From positions 1,134,467 through 1,198,466 of the forward strand of contig JALRMH010000005.1 in assembly GCA_026119935.1 (NCBI GenBank): a DNA stretch of 64,000 bases, read 5' to 3'. The notes under the pieces were generated by a model. That model was not told the origin of the DNA and did no database searches. It was given only the letters and a program-made list of their open reading frames with translations. The translations under genes and the position numbers were made by a program. Shown piece by piece: positions 1 through 11,954 of the stretch (positions within the stretch are counted from its first letter, which is position 1; each line of letters begins with the position of its first letter). The DNA comes from Endothia cerciana. Its lineage: Eukaryota; Ascomycota; Sordariomycetes; Diaporthales; Cryphonectriaceae.

Positions 1-1554
1 TATACGCTCTCCAAGTCCTCTCCTCCGAACGCGTAATTGACATAAACGTTGAAGTCCTCGCCAGGTGCTTGGCCGTCGAATATAAGCTGACGCGCCTGTT
101 CACCCCATGCGATAGCTGTGGCGTCCAGGCTCGGATCATAGTCATACGCCATGACTTGGGACCAGATGAAGTTGTCTCCGCGGTGTGGATATGCGGTACT
201 GTTAGGATCCACGGCTTGCATCCCTTGCAAGCTGTAGCTCTCAAAGACAACGCTCGTGCTCACAAGCCCGGGGTTGGCCAGCGTCATGTTCTTGTACAGC
301 TCGTACATTTCCCGGTTCGTCGTCACATTGTACGTGGTGAGGTCGCACGAGAACTGCATGCGCTGCGTACCGTGGGCGCACAGCGCGCTAGCGACGCCTG
401 TTCCTGAGACGTTGGCTATCTCATTGTACGGGACCTCACCCTCCGTGGTAACGACGGGGCCGAACGCCTTGAATGGATCGATATAGGGCGCCGCTTCCGT
501 GGAGTTGCCCGCGTAGTTGAAGGTCAGGGCGAGTATCGGGTCTGTCGCATTGACAGTCGTGCTCCAGATATAGAACAGCAGCACGCCCCCTATCTCCTCG
601 GGGAGCGTAGCTTCCGACTGCCGGTTCATCTCATTGAAGATGTTCTCGAGCTGATCTTCGGTGAAATAGTACAGACCATAGAACCAGACGGGCGATGGTT
701 GATCGTATATCTTGTAGTCAAAGCTTGTAACGATGCCAAAATTGTGGCCAGCCTGTGAAGCGTCAGCGGTAGATCCACTGCAAATGCTGGATCCAGGAAA
801 CTAACGCCGCGGAGTGCCCAGAAGAGATCCGGATATGAATCATCGCTGACAGTGATCTGGGTACCGTTCCAGAGGACCACATCCAGGGAGATGATATTAT
901 CGACTATCAGCCCGAAGTAACCCTGGAGGCGACCGTGGCCGCCTCCCAGCCCAGCACCCATGTTGCCGACACATGCGCATGATCCCGTTGCTGCACGCTC
1001 CAGTCAGCTATGTTTCACCAGCCATGTTTCACCAGAACCGGGTGTCAACTCTCACCTGCAGCTTTCCCATACTCAGACAAGGTATCCACGACCTCCTCTA
1101 TATACACACCTCCACCAAGGACAGCAGAGTTGCCATCCTCGGCGACGGTGATGCTATTGAGCTGGGACAGCCAGATCTCGATGCCGTTCTGGACCTTGGA
1201 GAGGGTGTAAGGGCTCCCATGGCCCCGGTTCACCGCAAGAAACGGCAAGTCAACTGAGTTGGCATACTTGACCGTGGTAGCAACATCGTCTGCAGTAGCG
1301 ACCTCGACCACTACCGAGATGTTGGGCTCGCCGTAAATGTTCCACCGGGATGTGGCATCACTAAACCCGTCGCTTCCCGGGAACCAGATGCTGGAGCCGT
1401 TGGACAGTTGCGGGCCCAGATCTAGCTGGATCTCACTGGCTGTTGGGGCCCTAGGAGTGAACCCATGTTCAACCTTTCGTAGGACACGAGGTACAGCGGC
1501 TGCAGAACTTAATTGTTGGAGGCAGCACAAGGCTGCAAGCACTAAAGAGTACAT
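1..1554 (-). CDS. Secreted FAD-linked oxidoreductase (berberine-bridge-enzyme family), 3' truncated by window edge
   Basis: Reads leftward from ATG at 1554, chosen because it begins a clear signal peptide (MYSLVLAALCCLQQ..). Inferred exons are 1554-1056, 990-806 and 752-<1. The introns 1055-991 and 805-753 have GT..AG ends and CTGAC branch points, and joining them keeps one frame. The N-terminal half is a PCMH-type FAD-binding domain: a NRGHG motif supplies the expected histidyl-flavin residue, and the first splice junction rebuilds GSCACVG, which supplies the expected cysteinyl-flavin residue. GNMGAGLGGGHG and a GHNFGIVT segment follow. The last bases still read in frame through NVYVNYAFGG, a C-terminal BBE motif, so only a short tail is missing. 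Family members are usually secreted oxidases of sugars, alkaloids or polyketides with bicovalent FAD; the substrate cannot be told here. No biosynthetic cluster is visible to its right. Confidence 0.88.
991..1055 (-). other. Intron 1 of FAD oxidoreductase
   Basis: The donor reads CAG|GTGAGA and the acceptor GTGCAG, with AGCTGACTG as branch point. Removing it restores the flavin-attachment motif TGSCACVG across the junction, which strongly supports the call. Confidence 0.8.
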
Positions 1555-4500
1555 CTTGGCCGCGAAGTCAGATTGTGGAGCGGTGCCGGTCCTCCCAAAC
1601 CACATCGGATGTGCCAAGGACGAATAACTTCAATTTATATCTTTCATTTTATACCTGGCTGGAAGACATAAGCGTCGGTTCGGCCCCTCTGAAAGTCCGA
1701 ACCCAGACAATCAGACCATTCAAGACAGTTAGCTGACCAAAGAGGCGCAAATGACTCTCGTCAGCAGGATTCTTCTTCAGGCAAATCCACCAGGCTGCCT
1801 CTTTGTACCTGCATTCTCACACGTGGGCGTGGCCGCAAGCGATATAGCACAGCATCATGCTATCGTCCCTGCGAGGTTTATGGGGCCTCAGAAGGAAGGA
1901 CTAAGGTCTTAAATACTTCGAAAGGTCTAACAGAAGGAGCATTGACGTGGCAATAAAGGCCCTACGGGAGAAATAGGTTTTGAAACCACCGTAGCTGGTC
2001 GTTCTCGAGATTTCAGTTCTCGAGATTTCAGTTCACAAACAAAACTTGATGTTCTTGTGATAACACCGTGAAATGGTCGGACAATATGCCCTGGTTAGAT
2101 GCCAGGTTTCCGATCCATCCATCCAAGATTAAGGACCTGACCCAATGAAGCTGACAACCCCCCCTCGACTGTCAGAAAGACAACCTGCAGGATAGAATCG
2201 AGCTGTCGATCTCGAATAGTCAGATACGTCCATCAGGCTTTTTGAAAAGTAATTAGGTCAAGCGGTCTGGCAGGAAGCCTGAACACAAATAGCAAGCAGA
2301 AGGTCAGTGCTCGGTGTGGGCATGGCTGAATGCCGCATAGTGGGAATAGTCGGTGGTATATGAGGGAGTTCCTATGATCCTGCTCGGGTTGGGTTGTTAA
2401 TAGTCTTGAGATGGGTTCTCTTGGTTTTTGTGGTCACGGATGGGGAGGTTTAATGCGGACGCCGGCTGAAAAGCACAGGATCGAAGTGGGATCAGGCCAT
2501 GTCGATCCTGATCTTCCGAACACTGCATCACATGTGATATGTCATCTCGTCCAGGCTCCTGCTCTGCGACTGTCTGCTTAAAGAAGAGAATACGGCACCA
2601 CGGCCTCCAGCTGGATGAAGATCTCCTCCACGATGCGCTTGTTAGACCTGCAGTGGTCTTTTCTGGCCGGACCTGCAAGCATCTGTGGCTTTTCTTTTGT
2701 TTGTCTGGCAACCTCTCCAGCGCCTGTCATCGGTCACTATTTCACCTAGGCAAGGCTAGGCTATGAGGAAGTGACCGTGTCCCGTGCGACCTATCAAATA
2801 TCCTGAGGTATCCTCGTCGACCACCTCAGGACTGAAGGACTACAACAGGGGCAGAGCTCTCAACAGACATGCTACGCCTCTCAGTTATTAATTACAAAAG
2901 ATGCTGGTCACTTGATACGGGGTCTACAGCACAAGAAGAAGCGACACGGCCTGAATCCAGATCCGACATAGCCCAAGGCATCCATGAAGGAGCCATCATG
3001 GCTTGGGTCTGATTCGGCGGGTGTCAGTTGATATCAACGGGTTGCTACACATCCCTCATAAGTAGTAGATAGGCAGACCTGCGTCGGCAGGGCCGGCGGG
3101 AAGGATCCCGAGGATCTGGAGATCTGCAGGACGAGATCCGGGGCATGTGGGCCTGCAGCCGGCCGACGCCCAGGATCCGGGTACAGGACAAGATTTGGGA
3201 GACTCAAACAGGCTTGACTCAGATACCTGCCCGTACGAGGCCTGAGCCAAGGCCGCCCCCGCTCTCACGTGCCGCTGAAGAACGAACGGTTTTGTCATGG
3301 GAACCTCAGAACCTGAGCCTTGGGGGCCCCGATGCTCCACCGTGGCCGCGGTTCGTCCTCCTCAACCTGGCCCCCGTGTGACATTGGACCATATGGCAGC
3401 AGACTGTCGTGGGGGGGGGGGGGTGGGAGGGGCGTAGATCGCAACCCCAGGCACAGTTTGTCAGTATCGATGTCTGACAGCGCCACCTGGGTCACCTGAC
3501 GAAAGGTTGCTTGCGCCAGCCTCGGGGGCGGGGTCTGCCAGGACGGTATGTATCTGTCCTACGTAGATGCCATCTCCGCCGCCGGCGGCACGTGGCTCGT
3601 CCACGGCCGATGCCCACGCTGGGTGGGAGTATCCCGTGCGGAGCATCACGCGGAAGTATCCAAATCTACAGTACGAGAGGGGGAAACGGTGGGGGAATCT
3701 CAATATCTGAAATCTCCATAAGCATTGGTAAGAGAAATGGCAGGACCCTCATGGCGGAATGGGGCACGATCGTGCCATTGCCTCAGGATGATGAGGAGGA
3801 GGAGGAGGAGGAGGAGGGGGGGGAGGCGGAAAAGACGCGTTAGCATGCGCCATGAGCTCGTGATACGGCCATTAGTGCCAATACGGACCACTATGTAGCC
3901 TCCCGCTCGCCTATAAGCCCTTCTTCTGTCAGTTCTACTAGTCCTGACGGCCCCGGCTAACGATATCTAGTGGCCCTCGAGTCTGGAACCGAGTCGTTAG
4001 ACGTGCGGGCTAGTCCACGCCTTCGTCTCCTTCTGTGGCAGGGAGGGGGGGGAGGATATTGCCGTGCATCGCGTGTTCGTACCTAGGTATCATATAGTAG
4101 TATTCCGTAGAGGTCACTATGTGAACGCCGCGAACTCCTTTTTTCTTTTTTCTTTTTTTCTTTTTCCTTCTCCTCCCTCCCTTTCTTCTTTTTCCTTCTC
4201 CTCCCTCCCTTTCTTCTTTTTTCTCTCCCGAGCATGACAGATCTCTAGGCGATGGCAACTGTCGGCAGGTTACTTGCGCCACCGGAGGTTTCCCACCCCA
4301 TCTGAGGCCTGTAGCCTCCACAAGCTGAAGACGTACTGCAGGTTGCACAGAGGGTGATGATAGCAACAGGGCCTTTCCTACTACACAATACGATGTCGTG
4401 CCAGGGGCGATTTGGACTGTCGGAGGTCATCCGAAGTCTTACCCACAAGAGTTTAAGCCACGGGGTTCACCGTAGCAGCATCCCTCTGCCGCTGCTTTGT

Positions 4501-5236
4501 TCTGCCCCACGTGCAAGAGGTTCTTTGTCTTCCTCGACCGGGTCCTCTATTGTCTCAGGAGGGTATCGTGGCTACGGGCAAATGGCACGTCGGAATCGGC
4601 AACAATAGTACGCGGCAGGGCCTGGCCCCCAGAACGATCGTCGAGATTTCCCTGGGTAGTTGTGGCACTGTAGTGGTGGGTAGTTCGGTAGTAGCAGGCC
4701 AGGGGGCGGGGGCGCCTCTACAATAGTACAACGGGCCTGTCCGCAGCGCCCCTCCACCCTCCCCCCCCAAAAAAGGCAGTAAACTCCACCAACTCAGTTC
4801 CACAGCCAGCCCTCCCTCTCGATCCTCTCCTTCTTCCTCCTTCCTATGGTTCAGTATTTCGCTCACCAAGGGTGTTGAGAAGACAAGAGAGCCAAGACGA
4901 GATACCTGCGGGTTTTGTTTGATCTCAAGAGCCCAGCCCGACATCTACCTCCTCGACAAGAGTAGCCAGGTCCAACCATCCATCCATCCATCCATCAGCC
5001 TGGGGGACGATACTCCTCCCTATATCTATCTATCCAGTCCTGGGGGCGCCCTGAAAACCCCCCTTCTGCCGTCCTGTGCCAGCCTCTGCTTGCCCCGTCC
5101 CCGTCCCCATCAGGCTCGGTTCGCCTTACCTTGCCACACCATTCCATTCCATATCGTCCAGTCCAAATCCACCGTCATCCGCTCATGCACAAACACTGCA
5201 CGCCTGCATCCTTCCCCGTTCCCAGCGCTGGAGGTC
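1555..5236. other. Intergenic region, no supported gene
   Basis: These 3.7 kb hold only short, compositionally biased open frames. Visible structure: an imperfect duplication of a CTCGAGATTTCAGTT unit near 2004-2034, a G13 run at 3411-3423, a GAG-rich purine tract at 3791-3828, and a long T/C tract at 4139-4227. The last few hundred bases (about 4740-5236) are pyrimidine-rich and CCATC-repeated, as is common in fungal promoters and 5' leaders; they probably serve the FHA-RING gene. A minus-strand stretch around 2585-2700 looks slightly coding-like but has stops and no recognisable domain. Confidence 0.6.
4139..4227. repeat. Polypyrimidine (T/C) tract
   Basis: About 90 bases almost purely T and C on the plus strand, including two near-identical copies of a CCTTCTCCTCCCTCCCTTTC unit. 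Low-complexity intergenic DNA. Confidence 0.8.
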
Positions 5237-7333
5237 ATGTTTACTTCGCCCGCTCCTGCGACCACCTCCTCCCTCTCAGCGGGCCTTCTCTCCCTGGCGA
5301 CTGGCAACCCGGCCTCGTCCGCGTCTCACTCCCACGCTCACGCTCACGCTGACGCCCGCGCTGACGGCCCGACATCATCGACATCGAGGACAAGGAGGGG
5401 GCTGAGCTATCTACGCAGCTATACCCAGAACCACCTGCTGTCCAGAGAACACAGCAACCACAACACCTCTCCCACGGCCGCCTCTCCTACCTCCCCCGCC
5501 TCCTCGTCGTCTTTCAGGCCGTCACAGGGCCTCACGCGATCCGCCTCGGACACTCCCTCCGCAGCCGTCGCTGCCACCACCGCCTCGCCTAAAGACGCCG
5601 ACCGCTCAGCCAGCTCGCGCCGTTTCACGCTAGTGCCCACCTGGACGCATCCGTTGAACGCTTCTCCACCCGCACCAACCCTTGACGACGACGAAGAGCA
5701 GATCCCCCCACTGACCACCACCCGATCGACACCTCTGACGGCACCACCACCACCAACACCACCGCCGCCCGGTACCGCCGTCACGACATCAGGACGCGAG
5801 GAAGAGTCGACGGCCCGACGCAGCATGACGCGGTCCAGGTCCGCAACGACGGGCACTGTCATGGCTGCCTCCTCCACCAGCAGACCCGCCGAGGATGCCA
5901 CCGGCCTCGGCGGCATCCTCCCCTCCATCCGGTTCTCCGTCTTCGTCGACCCTCGAAGCACGCGTCCCTCCCTCCACTTCTCCCCGATAGCCCGCACGCT
6001 CCCCACCGGCCAGGAGGTCATCCGCGTCGGCCGCTACTCCGAGCGGGACAGCCAGCCTGCCGTGCCCACCAACGCCCCGTCGTCCGCACCGGTGGGCTTC
6101 AAGTCCAAGGTCGTCAGCCGTCGCCACTGCGAGTTCTGGTACGAGGAGGGCAAGTGGTACATCAAGGACGTCAAGAGCAGCAGTGGCACATTCCTCAACC
6201 ACATAAGGCTGAGCCCTCCTGGCCAGGAGTCCAAGCCCTTTCCTGTTAACGATGGAGATGTCATACAGCTGGGGATCGACTTCAAGGGGGGCGAGGAGAT
6301 GATCTTCCGCTGCGTCAAGATGCGGCTGGAGCTCAACCGCGGCTGGCAGAACAAGCTGAACAAGTTCAAGTGCGTCCACAGACGATGGCTCCCGCGATCC
6401 TGACCCCTTGCGTCCTTAGCACTGACATGTCGACGCAGCATGAGCTCGCACAAGAGGCTCTGGAACATGACCAAGAGCGACGGGTCCGGGAAGGACTACT
6501 CCCAGGACTGCTCGATCTGTTTGAACTCGATCGCTGTACGTCCTCCGACCAAACTCTGCCCCCCATCCCATGCTGTCCTCGGCAGGCCACTGACTACTAT
6601 CATCACACAGCCCTGCCAGTGTCTTTTCGTCGCACCGTGCTCACATACGTGGCACTTCAAGTGCATCCGTGCTCTCCTGTCTGGTCCGAATTACCCCATC
6701 TTCATCTGTCCCAACTGTCGAGCCGCCGCGGATCTCGAGGCCGAGGTGGAGGACCCCGAAGACTGGGAGGAGCTGAATGGCGAGCTGGCCAGCAAGGACA
6801 GCGCGAGCATGGACGAGAGCAAGGCCAAGGAGCCGCGGCTGGACCCTCCCGCCCAGGTGGAGGCTGGGAGGTCTTCGGTGGACAGGATAAGGACGTCGCT
6901 GGAGAGGGCTAGGGCGTCGGCCGCCGAGAGGGCGAGGGCCTCCATTGAACGGTCCCGACCCGCGAATCCGCCCACGACCCCCGCCCAGGACGAGATGCCC
7001 GGGCCCTTGGCGTCCAACTCGTTGTACAACGTGCTTACGGCCGACGCGGCCGCGAGCGATGGCGACGCCAGCACGCCGTCGACGACCGAGAACTCCCACG
7101 CGACGTCGGATCCGATGCCTATCCCGGCTGCTACACCGGGCAACAGAAGGACCCCTAGCCCGGGCAACGGTGGAATTCCGACGGCCAACGGCCACGAGGG
7201 ACCGATCACGCCCCGGAACGATGCCGGTCCGTGGGTGTTTGATGGGAGCGGGGCGAGGATCGGGGTTGCTCCCACGGCGGGTGCCAGGCAGAGCCTGAAT
7301 GGCGTGGTGGACAGCATGGACATCGAGGAATGA
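5237..7333 (+). CDS. dma1: FHA and RING domain E3 ubiquitin ligase, Dma1/Dma2 type
   Basis: Inferred exons 5237-6369, 6439-6535 and 6611-7333 give about 650 residues. ATG 5237 is the first in-frame ATG; the open frame further upstream has only non-ATG codons. Residues 1-240 are Ser/Pro/Thr-rich and probably disordered. The FHA domain spans roughly 240-375: VGRYSERDS, then SRRHCEFW and SSGTFLNHIRLSPPG supply the phosphothreonine-binding Arg, Ser and Asn. The RING-H2 domain follows at about 398-445 (CSIC, a C.C pair, CSHTWHFKC, CPNC). Intron 2 lies inside the RING and is a multiple of three without a stop, so reading through it gives a false longer protein. The tail is acidic then Ser/Pro-rich. 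In yeasts Dma ligases act in the spindle-position checkpoint, septin regulation and mitotic exit; this role is inferred by homology. Confidence 0.93.
6370..6438 (+). other. Intron 1 of the FHA-RING gene
   Basis: The donor is AA|GTGCGT and the acceptor GACGCAG. Splicing joins KLNKF to NMSSHKRLW and keeps the frame from the FHA domain into the RING. Confidence 0.8.
6536..6610 (+). other. Intron 2 of the FHA-RING gene (in-frame, 75 bp)
   Basis: Donor GTACGT, acceptor CACACAG. It interrupts the RING between SIA and PCQC. Because it is 75 bp with no stop, an automatic caller may retain it and add 25 residues within the zinc-binding fold. Confidence 0.82.
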
Positions 7334-8701
7334 TACCCTACGTGATTAAGATGGATGTGGGGGCGGATGAGGGACGCGCTGAGGCTGCAGGCCGGGGGGG
7401 CAGTATACGTTGTAATCGACATCGCTGGCCGTGCCAGGCCGGGTCTTGAAAGGAGGAGGAAGGGGGGGGGGTGGGGGGAGCATACACTCACAGGGCATGG
7501 CTAGTAGTGCCGGGAGGAGGGAGAAAGGGGCATGAAGAAGCAACACAATGCAACTACCGATGATGAAGCAGGCAGGCAGGCAGGCAGGCACGCAATGGCA
7601 GATGGGCAGACTGCACCAGTGGAGCTATGAGGTGTCATTTCAGACCAGCGAGCATCTTGGTATCATTCTCTATTTTTTAAATTCTTTTCTCTCTCTCTTT
7701 TTCTCACCCTTCCCTTCCGATGTTTCTTGCCGCTCTGGAAAACCTCCTTTGTTGTGGTTCAGGCGAGAAGTGTGAGTGTGTGTGTATGTGGTCTACAACG
7801 GTATCATCAAGGGCGGTAGGGATACTAATGGGAGCAGGCGTTGGTACTACGTCGCTCCCTTTTCCTTCTTTTTTCTCTTTTTTCTTCCCTCTTCCCCCCC
7901 CCCCCCCCATGGCATTATTGAACTAGCATATTGACGATGTGGTCCGAGCATGGTGGGCATACGTAGTAGAACACAAAATAAAGAGCAGAGCAGAGCAGAG
8001 CAGAGCAGAGCAGAGCAGAGCAGATATCCGCAGGGGGTTTGACAGTGGGTTGGTTGTATGGCTGCGGCCCATGTAGGGTCACAACATCATTTATCTGGGA
8101 TGTAGGGTAAATCATCTAGGTGCGAGGCCAGCCCTACATGGTGTGGTAGTAGTACATAAGATCCGAGTTCATTCCCAGCCGGCTAGGAAGGGGTGGTCAT
8201 CCATCTTGGAAGCTGTGATATCTGCTACTTCACTCAGCCACAGAGTCAGACCGAACTGACCAAGTCCGCCTGGAAACCCAGGTGGTCCCAAGAAGCAATA
8301 TACGCCCAATGAAGGGTGCCATCGTTCTGGGGCCATATTTATACGACTCGCGACACTGACCACGCTTCCCAGCCACAGAGACCACCTCTGCGATTTTCTA
8401 TCTGTCTCTAGGATGTATTATCATCTTAAAGCTATCGCGAAATGTAGCGCTCTAAGGGCCGATGTATCAAGATCTGCGGGCCGCCTACAAGCGCCGTCTT
8501 CCTTTCCTTGACGCCCGCCGTGCCTGTGTATGCGTTGCCAACGCCGGAACCAATAAGGAAAAAGCAATAACCGCACGAGGGTACCCCCTCGTGTATTGAA
8601 AAATGTATTGACCGGCCGGCGCTCGACTACGACTACCTCCTGCGGCAGGAAATCCACCCATCGTATCGTACAAAAGTTCACAAGGAGGCTCCGCCAACTG
8701 G
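7334..8701. other. Intergenic region between convergent genes
   Basis: These are the 3' flanks of the FHA-RING gene and the YML020W-like gene. They contain a G10 run (7462-7471), a GGCA repeat near 7568-7588, T-rich tracts at 7674-7706, a C15 run (7894-7908) and an AGAGC pentanucleotide array (about 7982-8024). No open frame with recognisable coding character. Confidence 0.6.
7982..8024. repeat. Pentanucleotide microsatellite (AGAGC)n
   Basis: About eight to nine uninterrupted tandem copies of AGAGC in the non-coding DNA between two convergent genes. Confidence 0.95.
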
Positions 8702-11529
8702 CTACAGCTTCGATCTGACAGCCTCCAGTCGGTACTTGACGTTCTGCAGGGGTTTTGTGGTGGGCTTCCAGTCGTCGAAGCGCTGGAGGAGCTGATCCGT
8801 CTCCGCACTCAGCTCCGTCTTGACGAAGTCCTCTTCCAACAGACCTCGCATGATCCACGGTAGCACGTAGGGATTAGGCTGAGCGAGACCTTCGTATTTT
8901 GCGATCTCGCAGGGGACGGAGCCGACATCTGTCGTTTCGAGGGCGTGGGAGATGGCAAGACTGTGACGGTCAGTGATTCATGCATGAAATGCGGTGCGTT
9001 GCCGGCAGGCGAAAGGGGGCGGGTGAGGTTCGGTAACATACTCGTATACCTGGTCGTCATCGTAGAGCCGTGAGTGACCCTCGCCTCCGTATAGACTCCC
9101 TGCGAGCGGGATAGACAGTTCGCGGATGAGGCCGTGGTCCGAGACGCCCATGTTTCGCAGTTTGCACGCGAAACCGACGAGATGAGTGATGAAATCCGAT
9201 GCGTGCAGCCTGCCGTCTATAAATACAGCTCGGTAGATGTATGGATGGTTCGCCGGCGAGTAGATGGCAGACTGCAGGTATATCAGCAAATGGCGTTGAG
9301 CATAGAAAGTGAAGAATTGCTTACTTCTATGGGGACCAGCTGATCATCAATGCTCCCAACGTAAGTGATCCGCACACCGTGCTGTAATGTTCTCTTCAGG
9401 GCCAGCTCATATCTCTTCGAAACTTCGCTCTCCGAGTTCGCAAATTCCCACAGCTCAGCTGCAGTACCCATGAGGATACCCATGCTGCTCTTGTACTCGG
9501 CAAACGGGCCAAGACTGACGCCCGCCATGGCGCAAACCCCAACCTTGGCAGTGCCGATGGCGCCGGAATCTATGAGCTTCTCCAAGAGCATCATCGAGAC
9601 GGGAACACCCTGTGAATGGCAAGCGATCATAACGAGGTCCGCTTGCCTGATATGGTCCATCCAGTTCTGAAGCAGGCTCCACAAATTTGTAACGCGGGCC
9701 TCAATTTTTCCTTCTCCCTCCAAGGCGACCTTCTCGATTTCGCAGTCTCCGCAACCATGATTCTCTGCCCATCTTCGAATACCCTCCGCGCAATGGTTTG
9801 CAAACTTGATCGAGGTCCCCGTGGGTTGGCCAATCATAGGACGGAGAAAGGTTGCCGGAAAGAGTCCATGTACTCCGATAGCTATGGCTTTCCTGATCTT
9901 GGGGGTTTCCTTCGAGAGGAAGACATGTCTTGCTGGTCCTTGTTGAGCCCGCAGGAGCAACGCTGTGATCTGCTTCAATATTGAAGGGCTTTCTTTCATC
10001 CTATAAGTATCTTTGAAGGAAGGCAGAAGAATGTTGGGAGGAGCGGGCTTGGTCGCAGTCGTGGGTGTCTTGGCCTTGAGCTTGGACGGAGACTCGATCT
10101 TGCTGGAAGCAGCATCCGACTGAGGTGTTACCGGCCGAGAGGACACATCTTGGAGGTCCATGGACTGAGGCCGATTTTTCTTAGTCTTCTTGCCTAGCTT
10201 GTCCTTACTCGGCTTGGCCTTAACCATGTCCCCCTTCGAGAGCCCTTCATTCGGCTGTGTATCTTCGCTCATGTCTATCGACTTGGCCCGCTTTGGATGT
10301 CTCTCTGATTGGTCCCCCACGACAGCCAGTTGGCCGGCCTCCGGGCCTTGCGGTTCTTTCCCGGGTAATTTGGGAGCATCCCTCGACCAGAATGCCCATG
10401 TTGATCCCGCTGAGGGCTTTGAGGCCGGCTCAGGATCAGTCAGTGGTGCGTCCTCCATTGGCGTGTCCTCTATGGCTTGCGATGCAGCTAGTGAGGCTTC
10501 TGCTGCCTTTGCAGACTCTTCACTACTACCCTCTGGCGCAGTCTTGTTTGACCAGAAAAGATTAAGCCAGGAGGCCGCAGGCTCTTGACTAGTAGTGACT
10601 AGAGGTGGCTGTGCGTCGGAGGCAGCAACCGCGGCCTCTTCCGTAGGTGGCTCGGATTCTGCTTTTTTGGCGGGCTCCGGTTGTGAAGACATCGTGGACG
10701 CATTCCCACTCTCTTCTGGCTGATCTGCCGGCACAGGGCTGCGACTGAACCATCCTCCTAGCCATCCCGATGATGTCAACGGTTGTTGTAGGGTATCAAC
10801 CGCCGGGGGCGCATCCGACATAGGGACATCCGTGTTCGCGCCGACATCGTGATTCGTTCCGGCTGCTGCAGTGCCATCACTGTCTTTCTTTGTACTTGCA
10901 CCATCGCCAGTCTTGTTCTGATCAGCCTGTACTTCAGTCGAAGATGTATCCGTTTTCGTGCCGGGAATGTCGGCATCCGTCTCGTGCAGCTTGCTGAGTG
11001 CGTTGACTGAGGCTTGACTCGCCCCACTCAGGCTCGCCGTCTCGCTGTTCCTCTTCAAGTCGTAACGGTGGAGATCAGTGGTTGAGCCAGCTTTGAGTGG
11101 ACTTCCGATTATCGTCTCTCGCTGTATTGATGTAGATGCGGTAGACTTTCGAGTTAACGATCCATACCAACTCCTTGTTTTCTGGACCTAAAGAGTGCGA
11201 AGGTCAGCCTCATGATTGCAGCTCGTTACCATAGGCCACCACCAGGCTCGAGGACACACCGTCTTGTTCCCTTGTTGATCCGATCTACTACTTTTGTCTG
11301 TCTTATTGCTTGAGTTCAGTTGTGGCAATGGTGGAGGAGGCATTCCTTTGTCAGCTTGTCTCCTGGGTGCCGCTGGCGTTGTTGGTGTTGATGGTTCAGG
11401 TGCAGCAGATGACGACGAAACCTGTGACGTCGTGGCTGCTTGGCTGGGCTGCAGTGGAGTTGGAGTTGATGGGACAGCAGCTGAGCTGCCCTCAGCATTC
11501 CCTCGTCGAAGCCTCTTTCTAGGACCCAT
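8702..11529 (-). CDS. YML020W-like conserved fungal protein with alpha/beta-hydrolase-type serine motif
   Basis: Inferred exons, reading leftward: 11529-11230, 11187-9325, 9271-9042 and 8960-8702, about 883 residues. The introns are 42, 53 and 81 bp; each junction keeps frame and restores sensible protein, for example WWWPM-VQKTRSWYGS, LVPIE-SAIYSP and QVYD-LAISH. Residues 1 to about 480 are low-complexity, acidic and Ser/Thr/Pro-rich, with repeated tryptophan motifs (GWLGGWFSRSP, SWLNLFWS, STWAFWSRD). The C-terminal 400 residues are conserved: the segment starting PNILLPSFKDTYR, IGVHGLFP, and ACHSQGVPV near residues 620-628, which has the G/C-x-S-x-G shape of a nucleophile elbow. A likely acid/His pair is not certain. 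As I recall, the yeast member YML020W has no assigned function. A lipase or esterase role is inference. It is divergent from RRP5. Confidence 0.8.
11188..11229 (-). other. Very short intron (42 bp) of the YML020W-like gene
   Basis: Donor ATG|GTAACG, acceptor TCTTTAG, with GCTGAC as branch point. It is at the low end of fungal intron lengths, but splicing restores the frame from WWWPM to VQKTRSWYGS. Confidence 0.7.
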
Positions 11530-11954
11530 GTGAAGAGGTGAGATGAGGCATACGGCGAGGACTGCAAGGTTTATAACATCGTCTTGGAAAGGGAGTGTGG
11601 TGTTTTGTTATGGTCAAGTTGGTGCAAAGCATCCAAGATGTCTCTGTTTGTCCCGTTGTCCGTTGGCTGCTAGTTGGCTGCTATGGAGTCATTGGCACAT
11701 GCTGTCAACTGAACCAGGACCCCTGAGTCCCTGTACGCGTGCTGACATGGGAGCCCCGCCACATGCCTGCCGGGGGTAGCTGCATCCTTATCGATAATGT
11801 GCATCCCTGCTTGGGTCTTCGATTTAATTTTTTTTTTTTACCTTTTCCTAAAGAGACCTTGAAGACGCTTCCCAGCAGCTCTGTGCTTCTCTTGATTGGA
11901 ATCTTCGTGCTCATACTCCACCCAACAGAAGGCAGGCCATCACCACATGGGATT
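11530..11954. promoter_or_regulatory. Divergent promoter between the YML020W-like gene and rrp5
   Basis: About 425 bp separate the two start codons, so the two genes probably share promoter sequence. A T9 tract near 11827-11836 and a CCTTTTCC pyrimidine stretch lie about 110 bp before the RRP5 start. No specific factor site is identified. Confidence 0.5.

Noticed and set aside
2397..2766. Slightly coding-like minus-strand stretch around 2585-2700
   Set aside because: Interrupted by stops, no start or splice sites and no recognisable domain.
5419..7491. Several 180-266-codon minus-strand frames opposite the FHA-RING gene
   Set aside because: They mirror Ser/Pro-rich coding sequence and carry no domain; the plus-strand FHA and RING motifs decide the case.
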